Positions 11,598 to 21,717 are shown, counted from the first letter of the stretch. The stretch is DNA of 64,000 bases from Diphasiastrum complanatum (GCA_029204225.1 CM055106.1:47438633-47502632), one strand, 5' to 3'. Program-made: numbers and translations. Notes: generated from the sequence alone by a model not told the origin.

Positions 11598-12168
11598 TAC
11601 TGGGGGTATTCCCAACAAAGTGTAAATAAATAAAATCATTCAATAAAATGTGTTGCGAGGGCATGGCATCCTGCGCGCGTAAGCCAATGGCCAAATGAGC
11701 ACGCAAGTAAAGTTGTAAATAAAATAAACTTGACTTGGGCCTTGGAATTAAAATAAAACTAGAGGCCCAAAGTCATTTTTAAACTTAGAGATTACTTTTT
11801 AGAGTTGGGTTCAAATTGGGACTCACATGAATCTTGTGACTACCAATGTACTTTTTGTGGACCCTCGGATCAAGTTGGGTCCAAGATGAATGGATAGGAT
11901 CATTGTGAATATTAGCCAATAGGATTGATGGCAAGGGCCTTCCCCATTTTATAAAAAGGCACCATTTGTACACTATTTCGATGGTTAATGAGGAGGAGAA
12001 AACTCTACCAATTTTGGAAGAGAAGCATCCTCATTTGCAGTTCAATGCTTGCTATTGCTCTTGTTGTTTTCAATTGCTTTCAAGTTCATGCTTTTTGGTT
12101 TCAATAGTTTATGTTTCTCCTTTAGCAAGTATAATGTGCATTTGAGCTAACCTCCACTCTTCCTCTAG
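11598..12168 (+). repeat. Gypsy-A 5' LTR (family shared with 41.9 and 61.6 kb)
   Basis: About 560 bp are nearly the same as 41,866-42,425 (same strand) and 61,606-62,176 (opposite strand). Comparison with the 62-kb copy suggests the family begins TGTTGGGGGTATTCCC. Here the first bases read TACTGGGGG, slightly mutated. A TATA-like TTATAAAAAGG lies at 11,950-11,960. The inner edge is set only by where the copies diverge. Confidence 0.85.
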
Positions 12169-13047
12169 GGTACTGTCCCAGACCTGCATAGAAGCCTACG
12201 AGAGTTAGTTCGAAGTAGATTGTCAAAATCAGAGCAGTGAGACCAGGACACAGAGAGGCTTGTGAGAGTTAGTTTGATGTCTAAGTGCATGTGCGAGAGT
12301 TCCCAGTGGAAAGAAGACGGGAAAGTACCAGTGAACACTCGCAGACAGGAAAATTTTCAGTTCCAGTGGTCAAGAACTCTCGTAGAGGATTTTGAAGTTC
12401 CATCTTAGTGAGACCAGGACACAGAAGAGCTTGTGAGAGTTAGTTTGATTCCAGTGAGCAGAAAATTGGATTTAAGTGCAAAAAAATCACTAAAAAGTGA
12501 AGATCCAACAAATCTTTCTAGTAAGAACTCTTGCAGACCCTCTCAATCAATTCAAAATGTCAATTTACATCAGTGATGAAGCTTGCAAGAGTTAGTGTGA
12601 AGATCTGGTGAAGATCAAGCCAAAAAAGTGGTTTTGGACCCTCGTAGACAGTGAAATTTTCACCTCTTGCGAGAGTTAGCTCTCGCAGAGAATTATATAG
12701 TGAGATCTGACCCAGATCCAGCTACTGTGAGCCTTGCGAGAGCTACTTCCCAGAGATCTGAAAGATATCAAGTTTTTTATCTGCAAAAATAGCTAAAGAA
12801 CCCTCACATAGCCAACCGTCGCACAAGAGAACCCTGGCAGACTAGATCAGTGGAAAGATTTGCATCAGATCCAGATACTGTCAAAATCTCAGGTCAACTA
12901 GTGCAAGGAGTAAAAAGTTATCAACGAAAAACCACCGTAAAGGGCCTAAAATTCACTTCCGGCCGATCAGATTGATCAGATCCTTAGAGATCCAAACTAC
13001 ATCCTACTGTGTAAGCAAGATCCAATCACTTTGGAACCCACCATCAG
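12169..13047 (+). other. Gypsy-A leader with GCGAGAGTT / AACTCTCGC motif array
   Basis: This untranslated leader between LTR and gag contains a dozen scattered copies of GCGAGAGTTAG-like words and of their complement (AACTCTCGCAGA). The same array, in the same order, occurs in Gypsy-B at 43,030-43,740. Complementary words could pair in the RNA. No open frame of note is seen. A 580-bp segment present after the LTR in Gypsy-B is absent here. Confidence 0.75.
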
Positions 13048-14215
13048 ATGAATTTGAGATCGGGACGATCAATAGCACGAAGGATAGCAAATCAGGCACC
13101 ACTCCTTCCCAGATTAGCAGCTGTGCAACCAGAGGCTGAACCGAAACCAGCACCAATGGATCCAATGGGCCAACCCGTACCTGTCGCTCTCTTGCAAGCA
13201 GTCCGAAGAGCACCACAGATGGAAATACCAAAATACAATGGATCATCAGATCCCATTCGATTCCTCCAGATCTACGAGCAAGCTTGTGAAATCTACGGTG
13301 AACGGACACCTACGGAGAAGATGATGTTATTCCCCATGTCCTTATTGGCAGTGGCTCAAGATTGGTTTTTCAACTTGTCAGAGGAAGAAAAATCCACCTG
13401 GGAAGCGGTTAAGGCGGCTCTCATTATGCGCTTTAAACCAAGAAAGTTCCTGGAAGACCCATTTCTACTACTGAGCAAAGTCAAGATGGGAAAACGAGAA
13501 AGGGTCAGGGACTATATTGAGTGGGTCAAACACTTACGATCCGAGTGCAGTGTAGCCCTAACTCCCGATCACGCGGTGATCATGTGGTTCAAAGCTGGAC
13601 TACCACGAAGCATCAGAAGAGAACTGAAACGCCGGGAATAGTACGCTACTCTGCAAGAAACTATGGAAGATGCCATCAGAAGAGAACTGAAACACCGGGA
13701 ACAGTACGCTACTCTGCAAGAAACTATGGAAGATGCCATCAGGGAAGAGGATGAGGGATCTGAAAACAAATGTCCATCCACCCATACTCCTACTCCCTTG
13801 ATCGCATCATCATCATCAAACGCATCTGCTCTATCCACAGAACTGCTGTTGGAGCAAATGACAAAATTACACAAACAGCAGATGTAGCAACTTACGGCGT
13901 AGTTTGACCAGAAACTAAAAGCCTTACAAGGAGCTGTAGCAGTAACGCCACATCAACCGGAACCGAACCAGCTGTAGTATCCAAGAGGGAAAAATGTATG
14001 GTGTTCAGTGTGCATGCAAAACCATACAGCGAACGAGTGTTCAGTCCTAAAGTAAAATCTGAGACTGACACATAGATTCTGCCATCTATGCAATGCAACA
14101 TCACACGATACGACATTTTGCCCATTCAACCTCCGGATTGTTCAACAGAAGAGAAGTCCTTATCAGACTTCTTATCTTTACCATCAAGGGGCACCCAACG
14201 CGGCACCAAGGGCTA
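13048..14215 (+). pseudogene. Gypsy-A gag (capsid plus zinc knuckles), broken
   Basis: ATG at 13,048 starts MNLRSGRSIARRIANQ. The Retrotrans_gag domain follows (YNGSSDPIRFLQIYEQ, MSLLAVAQDWFFNL, KVKMGKRERVRDYIEWVKHL). A 63-bp in-frame tandem duplication at 13,611-13,736 carries CAG to TAG in its first copy, giving a stop at 13,639-13,641. The frame reopens to another TAG at 13,885-13,887. Further on, near 14,000-14,125, lie knuckle-like CSVCMQNHTANEC and CHLCNATSHDTTFC, separated by a stop. Protease and later domains are absent: after about 14,215 unrelated Copia 3' sequence begins. Confidence 0.88.
13611..13736 (+). repeat. 63-bp in-frame tandem duplication in Gypsy-A gag
   Basis: Two adjacent copies of a 63-bp (21-codon) segment beginning CATCAGAAGAG differ at only a few positions. 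One difference turns CAG into TAG in the first copy. Gypsy-B is truncated before this point and Gypsy-C has a single copy, so the duplication appears specific to this element. Confidence 0.85.
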
Positions 14216-14412
14216 GATTGACTAGATCGTGGTTTGAGATTAGGCCATGAAAGAAACCCACTACACATCCAAAGTCGACACTATTCTCTATATCAATAAT
14301 GGAAACTACTTTAGAACATTAGAAAGGAGATCTATACTTAGGATGGAGATCATTCTACAGTTGTATCAAAGTAGTATTATTAAAACTATGCCAAAACTAG
14401 TTGAAGAGGGAG

Positions 14413-15089
14413 TGTGAGAGATTTCAACAAGTTTAGTCATATTTTGGTAAATGGTTAATTGAGGCCAAAACTCATTTTAGACTTAAAACTAAACATTTTG
14501 AAGTTATATTAGTTTAAAATTCATTCAATAAACACTTTTTGAAAGTGTGGGAAAGTTGGTAGTCGAGTTTGAGAGAGATTCAAATTTGAATTTTGGGTAC
14601 ATTGAATCTAGTCCCAAAATAGTAAAGTTTTTCATATTGGAGGGAAAGCCAAGTGGCAAAGTAGGGTTTGGACCTGCTATATATTGTTGTAACTCATGGA
14701 GAAAGGGATCTTCTCTCTTCTCTCTCTCATTTCATCATTATACATGGTTCTCTTTGGGTTCTACTAATTGGTGCACTCTCATGATTTTATCTTGCAATTC
14801 TATGTGTAGAATGATCATTAATTATTGCTATTTTCGGTTCCACACGTGTGAAATACAGTAGGGTACTGTAATTGTGCGGACAACAACTATATTTTATGGT
14901 TTGTTTCATGTTTGATCAGTATCTCTTAGAGTTTGCATCTCATTTTGTATGTAGATGCTGATTATTCTATATTGGTAGGATTGTTGGTTTGCTGATTATT
15001 CTACATTGGCAGGATTGTTGGTTTGCTCTTTTTGTAGCCAAAGATCAAGGACATGGATTTGGATCTTGAATGATCTGAAATCCTTCACA
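14413..15089 (+). repeat. Copia 3' LTR with polypurine tract
   Basis: A polypurine tract TTGAAGAGGGAG (14,401-14,412) is followed by TGTGAGAGATTTCAAC and the segment ends TCCTTCACA. Both edges mirror those of the intact Copia LTR (polypurine tract TTGAAGAGGGAG, start TGTGAAAATTG, end TTTTTCACA). The length is about 677 bp. Inside are the palindromic core CACACGTGTG (14,841-14,850) and the inverted pair TACAGTA/TACTGTA just after it. The distal half reappears inverted at 26,411-26,714. Only some 190 bp of possible Copia 3' coding remnant precede it. Confidence 0.82.
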
Positions 15090-15464
15090 AATACTATTTA
15101 TTGAAAAATATGAAAAATGTCTAGTTTTAGTTGAGCCACTCTAGTTTTAACTATAACCTTTGGGATGGTCTAAGAAAAAAGTTGACCACTATAATGAAAC
15201 AAAAAGTTAGTTTCATTATGAAGACATCTTCATTAAATGTAGCAATGCATGTGATTAGAAAAAAAGGAAACTCCTAATTAATTAATTAGCAAGCAGCAAT
15301 CACAATAATTATTTAGTAAGCAACAATTACAAGGATTCTTGTTTATTACACAATCACAAAAGAAAGGAGTTCTCTATTCTATCTAGAAAGCTTTCATCAC
15401 CTCCAATCCTAAAGTTTCATTTTAAGTTTAACAATAAAACAACTCATGCCATGGCTCTCATAGT

Positions 15465-15544
15465 CCAATGGGGTTGGCTGAGTAGTTAGCTTGGCATCCA
15501 AAGTTTCTATATCCTAGGTTCAAGCCATCCTTGTAAAGCAAGAT
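15465..15544 (+). mobile_element. tRNA-like micro-SINE, copy 1 (older)
   Basis: This copy shares GGGGTTGGCT, TTAGCTTGGCATCCAAAGTTTCT and a degraded box-B (AGGTTCAAGCC) with the two better copies at 19.5 and 20.2 kb. No convincing target-site duplication flanks it, consistent with greater age. Surrounding DNA (15,090-16,379) is AT-rich with no other feature recognised. Confidence 0.72.
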
Positions 15545-16379
15545 GCATTTCATGCCCTCTCTTACCAAATCACAAATCAAAATTAACATAAGAAATGTCA
15601 ACAGAATAAATTCATCATCAGAATTTTGTATGATAAATTTTTCTTTCTTACTGTAAAGCTGTTTCTTGCTTAAGGCAGCTCGCATTCTTCAGCAGGTGCT
15701 GGCTATCAGTGTACTCGCGAATATTGATATCTATCGTGTGCCTTGATCTTGCATTATGTACACAACTGTTTCTTACAGATGGCATGTTTCAGGCAGTCTA
15801 TATAACTTGAATAAATGGCAGTGCAATCTAAAACTGATCTGTCCGAAAAAATTAGCAACCACAACCAAATTATAAAATTTTGTTCTATGACGATGTAAAT
15901 CATGATCTGTATGTAAATTGTACCAATTTCTGTGCCAGTCACGAAGGGCCTATGTCTATTCTAAAATCAGTTCAGAGTCCTGGGTTAAGGAGTGCTGCAG
16001 TAAATCTCTTTATCTTAGAGTATAGAGAAATGTGTGATACATAGTCATCCATTGTAGTCAGTAAGATACTTCAAGTAACCATGCATTGATGCATGGATCT
16101 GGACAACCGAGGGAACAGCAATCATATTTAAAGTAAGAAATGCGCTCATGATCATTTGTTAAACGATCGTTATTTTCTTAGAATTAGGAAACTTGCTTGC
16201 TGATCAATGTACAAAACTGAGCTCCTGACGAAAGCCTGGTTATTTTCTTGCTATTTACAATGGGCATCACATCTATCAATCTGGAATGCATTCTCTTTCT
16301 CTTCCAAAGAGTTATTTTTGATCTTCCATATATGGGTTGATTCTCCATGACAAGATGTATTCTGAAAAGTATAGGCTGA

Positions 16380-17864
16380 TCAAAGTGCATCGCATGTGGC
16401 TGGTTGGAACGAGATAGAAGAGCTGCCGAGATCGTAGAGCATATGATAATTTTGCTGCAATATGTTACCCAGGATGGACGGATTTCCTGAAGTTCCAGCA
16501 TCTGCAAGGGCCAGGCAAAGGGTATTAGAGGCAACCAAAATGAAATAGTTATTTCCTGGAGGACTGAGGCTAGCTCCACTGAAGTGAATAGTGAAAGAGG
16601 GAGGTTGAAAACTGGGTTGCGAAGATATATCGTAGCAAAGGTCGAAGCCATACTGAGTGCCGCTAACGGTGGGAAGGGAAATCTGACTAGCAAAGGCATT
16701 CTTGACAGTGGAGTAGGCATTGGACTCGAAATAGGTAAGGGTGGTGCCGGAGTCAAAGATCGTGCCGGCACTTGATGAATCGAAGCTACTACTAGAGATG
16801 CTGAGAGCGCTTCCTCCAACATCGATCCCCGTGATACCTACGTAATAGAAGGAGGGGACTTGAGCGTTAAGGATGGGAGTGGTTGCTGCGGATCCTGAAA
16901 GAGCTGCTGCGGAGCCAAATAAGAGGGGACTGGTAGTTGTACTGGAATCTCCAAAGCTTACCAAACAGTAGGAGAATTTTTCCTGTACAACGGAGCTGAG
17001 CTGAGAAATGAATGAAATAGGACCTCTGCCTAAACCCACCAGCCCACCACCGGCCGACGAGAAAGTTCCTTGATTGTTGAAGCCACAGCCGAAGTTTATT
17101 GGCGAAACGGCTACGGATCCCCCAGTTGTGGTGCTCATGGTGACTGTCTCGGTGGAGTAATCGCCACTTGTGGAGGAACTGTCCCCATATCCATAGACGT
17201 ATCCGCAGGTGGAGCCGCTGCATTGTATGTTGCCTCCAAGGGCTTGGCAAGCTTGGGTACTACATGCCAGCTGAGAATAGGAGGAAGAACTCGCAGGATC
17301 AAAGATGGGGTCGCTCGTTGTGTAGCATGATTGACAAGGTTGGCATTGTACCCACACCAAATCGCTACCCGTGTCGGCGATAGCATGAAAAGTCGTAATG
17401 GGAGTGCCGATCTGTAACTGCATCAGATACTCTCCCTGATCTGACGCGAGGGGCGTGGTGAAGTCATATAAGAGCCTGGCTGCCGCATCAGTGGAGTTGG
17501 TAGAGAAGGCGCGTGTCTTCCTTCCGATGCGCAGGGCACGCGCGTTGCTTCGGCGGATTGCCTGCTGGAGCCTTTCGAATGTAGTTGCGGTTGAGCCAGA
17601 AAGTTTATCTCTGTGGATGAATTCTGATCTCACACCACCTTTGCTCTTGGGAGTTGATCTGGTGTTGCGGTATAGAGAACTTCCAAATGACTCTGTAGCA
17701 TGTACGGCCGCAGCATTTGCACTGCATGCTTGCGAAGACGAAGTATGGGTGGCGCAGCCAGGGACCCTGGTTGTCGCTTCGGCTCGTTGTAGCAGGGAAT
17801 TACAGACAAGATAAGCATTAACACTTAGCAGCAACAGCAGAATTTGGTTGGCAAAGGTTGACAT
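16380..17864 (-). CDS. Nepenthesin-like aspartic protease (A1 family), intronless
   Basis: This is a pepsin-type endopeptidase, probably secreted to the apoplast or vacuole. ATG at 17,864 gives 494 residues. The open frame extends 10 codons further only to a TTG, and the ATG has a good context (ACC before it). Residues 1-30 form a signal peptide with a Leu-rich core (QILLLLLSV). A propeptide follows, then the two lobes: catalytic DTGS at D164 (ADTGSDLVWVQC) and DSGT at D371 (FDSGTTLTYF), with the flap GYVYGYGD. A Cys-rich insert after the first active site (CQPCQSC to CSGSTC) is the nepenthesin-type signature also seen in the CDR1 group. It ends PATCDAL. No stops or frameshifts are seen, in contrast to everything around it. 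Substrate is unknown. Confidence 0.92.
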   Translation of the reverse strand: MSTFANQILLLLLSVNAYLVCNSLLQRAEATTRVPGCATHTSSSQACSANAAAVHATESFGSSLYRNTRSTPKSKGGVRSEFIHRDKLSGSTATTFERLQQAIRRSNARALRIGRKTRAFSTNSTDAAARLLYDFTTPLASDQGEYLMQLQIGTPITTFHAIADTGSDLVWVQCQPCQSCYTTSDPIFDPASSSSYSQLACSTQACQALGGNIQCSGSTCGYVYGYGDSSSTSGDYSTETVTMSTTTGGSVAVSPINFGCGFNNQGTFSSAGGGLVGLGRGPISFISQLSSVVQEKFSYCLVSFGDSSTTTSPLLFGSAAALSGSAATTPILNAQVPSFYYVGITGIDVGGSALSISSSSFDSSSAGTIFDSGTTLTYFESNAYSTVKNAFASQISLPTVSGTQYGFDLCYDISSQPSFQPPSFTIHFSGASLSPPGNNYFILVASNTLCLALADAGTSGNPSILGNILQQNYHMLYDLGSSSISFQPATCDAL

Positions 17865-17990
17865 GGTCGCTGCTTGGCTTAGAACAAAAAGCAATGCTGC
17901 TATCAGGATTGAGCCTGGGAAACTAGGTAATGTAAATCTTCAGTGGAGCTGTTCTGCTGTTTTGAGGGAGATGAAAGCAAGAAATGGCAT

Positions 17991-17998
17991 ACTTATAC
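17991..17998 (-). promoter_or_regulatory. Putative TATA box of the aspartic protease gene
   Basis: On the minus strand GGTATAAGTA lies about 130 bp upstream of the ATG. Transcription would then start near 17,962, leaving a 5' UTR of about 100 nt without an upstream ATG in the protease frame. No experimental support; position and sequence only. Confidence 0.45.
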
Positions 17999-18009
17999 CT
18001 CGCGGAACA

Positions 18010-18761
18010 TCGAGAGCGAGAGCGTTCAGATAGAAGAAGAGGCCTAATTGATCCAAACCCGCCCGGACGTTACCTACCGTGTGGAATGTGTGTGCTTTAT
18101 TCTGCATTATCAAATCATGTTGCCATTATTAAACCCTCAATCAGTTCCTGTTTTTAAATTAATGAAACCGGTACGCAATCATGGAATAATTCCAACTTGC
18201 AGATTTCATAGTTCCTCGGAAGGTTGCCGATGTTGATCTGTATAGGTTTATCTGATTTATATCTAAACTACGCTGATTGACCTACAAAATGGATTACTGA
18301 AATTTGTTATTAATAGAAAGTGGAAATTCATGAAGGAGTGCACGTTTGGAATCAAATCAATAATTAACTTGCAGGAATCCAGCATACGATCTAAAACTGG
18401 AGGATCTATGATTTTGTAGTATTGACTTTTTACGCTGACATTATCGTTAGTTCCTATATATTACTTCATATTCCACAAGCATGGTTTGCAGTAACGATCA
18501 TCCTCGTACTGGATCTTTGAAAAGTAAAGATATATCTAGATGTCGAGATGTCGTGCATTTGATGTTCTATAAACTTGAAATTCATATTCTTCTCAGTCAT
18601 GACCTGTATGCCGACGTGTATTGAAACCGCGTGATATTCATCATTTTGTCAGTGATCATCACATAGAGCCTGCCAGGGTTATCCAACTTCCATGCAATTC
18701 ATTCATTCACTCACAATTGGCAGGAGCTGGATGGATCGATGTGCTCGCAAGAAGCAGACCG

Positions 18762-18810
<49 letters not shown>

Positions 18811-19488
18811 ATTCCACTCACATGACGTATGAAGAGAGGTAGATGATGTTAAAATACACTAGTAAGTAGCCTGGTATCGCTGAAAGCTTTGTCATTGGTG
18901 GTAATGCCAAAGGGTGTATCAACTGTAACATTACACTACTTCTTCCACCTCCTATTTATATTACTTATAGCTCGTATTTAGGGTAGTTGTATTCTTATTT
19001 AGAATACTCTTGATACCTCCTATTTAAAATGTCTTTCCATGAACATGGAAAGCCATTGAGTGGATTATGGACCTGCCTTCACATTACTAGGAGCAATGAC
19101 AGTTTTTTAATTTGGATGACAATTCTTTTTGGAGCTACATATAAGTGGACCAAATTTAAATTTGGACAATAATATATTTGGAGGTAGATATAAGTGGACC
19201 AAATATAACTAGTTTGGGTAATAATTTATTTGGAGCTAGATATAAATGGACCAAAGACAAATTTGGATATTAAGTTTTCTAAATAAATGCAAATTGCCTA
19301 TCACATAACTTATTTGAAAGAGAGCTTGTTTGTACTATTTGTAAACAATGGAAAGTGCTCAGAGAACAAACATAAAGTGAAAAAGCGAATGGCTATGTGA
19401 ATAGTTCAACTTTAGTTATCTTAAGAAAATGTGTTCCATCTAAACTTTTGAGAATTATCTAGCTTTTAGATTTCCTTATTGAATTACA
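18010..19488. other. Intergenic, GA microsatellite only
   Basis: No gene was recognised. A pure (GA)n run of about 44 bp lies at 18,765-18,808. Between 19,110 and 19,260 a roughly 60-bp AT-rich phrase with TTTGGAGCTAGATATAA-like words recurs three times in decayed form. The start of the block is the far upstream region of the protease gene. Confidence 0.5.
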
Positions 19489-19503
19489 TTTGTATTTACT
19501 AAT

Positions 19504-19585
19504 GCTTCTTGGTTTCCAAGGGAAGGCTCGAACTTGAGACCAAAGAAACTTTGGATGTCAAGCTAACCAATTGAGCCAACTCCCT
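19504..19585 (-). mobile_element. tRNA-like micro-SINE, copy 2, with 15-bp target duplication
   Basis: On the minus strand an 82-bp insert reads GGGAGTTGGCTCAATTGG (box-A-like), TTAGCTTGACATCCAAAG, then AAGTTCGAGCC (box-B-like), and ends GGAAACCAAGAAGC. It is flanked by perfect 15-bp direct repeats, TTTGTATTTACTAAT at 19,489-19,503 and 19,586-19,600. The insert therefore moved as a discrete unit. It has no A-tail. Confidence 0.88.
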
Positions 19586-19725
19586 TTTGTATTTACTAAT
19601 GGAGGCTTCTGCTGGAAAACGATTAATGTGCGACACTCTGTCAACAAATCTACCCATTCTAAAATAGTTATGAAATAATATTCTGAAATTGTGAAATTGA
19701 AATCTAATTTAAGCTTGGCAACCTA

Positions 19726-19930
19726 TTACACAAGATTTAGCACATATGGTAGCTTAGGAAGAGAGGCATCAAGTCTCACAGTTTTGGCACTCTCATAAAG
19801 ACTCCTATTCTTTCTCTCGACCACTACATTTTGTTGTGGAGTGTAAGTATACTCACACTTTACACCATGCAAGCTACAAAACTCCATCGTAGTGGAGACA
19901 TACTCCATTTTGTTCTCAACAGGAGCTTTT
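19726..19930 (-). pseudogene. Copia integrase fragment
   Basis: A roughly 68-codon piece matches the second half of the Copia integrase core: MEFCSLHGVKCEYT, TPQQNVVVERKNRSLYESAK with the catalytic Glu in VVVERKN, and RLDASLPKLPY. A Gly usually found after the QQN is replaced by Val. Nothing else of the element was found on either side. Confidence 0.85.
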
Positions 19931-20212
19931 TACTTAACAAAAATATCTAAAATATTCTACAAAGCAAGAATGCAATCTTTTGGATACGCTTTTTTCAAAA
20001 TTGTAATCACGTAGTCGATCTTGTCTAGTACGACTTTGTTAATTTTAATGAACAAGTTTTTTTCAAATTTTTAATCATGTATATTATCTAAGCATCCTAG
20101 ACTAATCAATTGTGGGTGATAGCATTCACGTCAACACCATCATAACCTATTTGTAAACATTGTAAAATGTAAATATAGATTCATCCAAACATTGCACCAT
20201 TTGCAAAAGAAA

Positions 20213-20297
20213 CCCAACGGGGTTGGCTCAACTGGTTAGCTTGGCATCCAAAGTTTCTTTGGTCCCAGGTTCGAACCTCCCCTTGGAAACCAAGAAG
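20213..20297 (+). mobile_element. tRNA-like micro-SINE, copy 3, with 15-bp target duplication
   Basis: This 85-bp insert has perfect 15-bp direct repeats, CATTTGCAAAAGAAA, at 20,198-20,212 and 20,298-20,312. It holds a pol III box-A-like TGGCTCAACTGG (20,224-20,235) and a perfect box-B-like GGTTCGAACC (20,268-20,277). The ends pair (CCAA and GGGG at 5' with CCCC and TTGG at 3'), and a central hairpin CCAAAG/CTTTGG sits where a tRNA anticodon arm would be. It therefore looks like a retroposed tRNA or tRNA-related RNA with no extra SINE body or A-tail. Confidence 0.9.
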
Positions 20298-20529
20298 CAT
20301 TTGCAAAAGAAAATATATACAAACATAAAAACCAATTTTTTTACATGGTATTTACATTGTGTGGGTATTATCTAAAATTAGTGCTATAACAATGTATCAT
20401 TGCACACGAATAATGGTGAATCTCTCCATTTCTATTCAATTGACAGAAATCCCTTGGTAGGGGCAACTCTCATACCTAATCTGATCATGATAGTCCTAGT
20501 CCAGATCTTGTCCTAGCACAATAATATAA

Positions 20530-20900
20530 TCCGCGGATTCCGACGTGGGCATCCGACGTATTTTCAAAAAATTTATAATCTCCCGCAATTCGACGCCTCG
20601 GAATCCAACGTCCAGGCAAAAAATCCCAGACTGGGTTATCTGGAAATTATGGCGGCAGCCAATTTTTAAAGTGCACGTCGGAATCAGACATGTCAGAATC
20701 CAACATCTCGATGTGGATATGGCGTGGTATGTATAAAAAAAAAATATCTATCATCCGACAGATGTCCGATTCCAACATCCATGTCAACAATCCAAATGTC
20801 TGTCCACAACGTCTGGCATCTGGCGTCCATGTCTGAACCGACATGGATGTCGAATTCTGACGTGCTTGGAGGACGTCGAAATCTGACGTTTGTTTTAACT
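20530..20900 (+). repeat. Degenerate GGAATCCGACGTC-type motif cluster
   Basis: Within about 370 bp the words GATTCCGACGT, GAATCCAACGTC, GGAATCAGACATGTC, AGAATCCAACATC, CGATTCCAACATCC and GAATTCTGACGTG recur on both strands. The spacing is irregular. No coding potential is seen. It may be the diverged end of a larger repeat, since the following sequence (20,930-21,050) is GC-poor and unlike it. Confidence 0.55.
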
Positions 20901-21119
20901 CTCCGAATTCGCGCGATCCAGTGACTTCTTTCTCACTTTGTTTTGTGCAGGTTGGAGCGATTGAAGGCGTCTTTGGAGCGATTATTGCAATTATTGAGAT
21001 TCTTGAAGATCAGTTCATGCTTTTGATGCTTTGAGGTTGGTTCTTGAAGATATTGAAAGCTTTTGATGTTTTTCTTTTGTTTTTTGTTTGAAAGATAAAG
21101 TTTGTTTTGTTTGTTTTTC

Positions 21120-21518
21120 TGAAAGATAGTGAAGAGAGGAAAGATAAGTGTTTGAATAGATAATGTTAAGTGTTAAGTATTTGAATAGATAATGTTAAGT
21201 GTTAAGTGTTTGAATAGATATTGTTAAATGTTAAGTGTTCGAATAGATAGTGTTTGATGGTAAATGAATCTTAGATTTGTGATTTGAGAGAGAGAGAGAG
21301 AGAGAAGAGGTGGAGTGTAGGTGTATGCTTGAAGATTTTGAAAGCTTTCAGAGTTTACGTTTTTGCTCTTTTTTTGAAAAATAAAGTTTGTTTTATTTAT
21401 TTTTGTGAAAGAAAAGTGAAGAGAGGAAAGATAAGTGTTTGAATATATAGTCTACGGTAGTAATAGATTGTTAGATTTGTATTTTTTTAGGATTAAGAAT
21501 GATAGATGAATAGATGGT

Positions 21519-21583
<65 letters not shown>

Positions 21584-21668
21584 TTAGCATTTTGCATTGA
21601 TTTAAGGTTTGATTTTTTTTAGGATTAAGAATGATAGATGAATAGATGGTGTTGAGAGAGAGAGAGAC

Positions 21669-21717
<49 letters not shown>

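Noticed and set aside
16584..17330. Plus-strand open frames within the protease gene
   Set aside because: Antisense shadows of the protease coding sequence, biased by its Ser/Thr-rich codons.
17865..17894. Ten extra N-terminal codons for the aspartic protease
   Set aside because: The upstream codon is TTG, not ATG. The ATG at 17,864 has good context and gives a proper signal peptide.
20213..20297. Functional tRNA gene
   Set aside because: Box-A and box-B are present but the D-arm is weak, the anticodon-arm position is a short-loop hairpin, and clean target duplications show retroposition.
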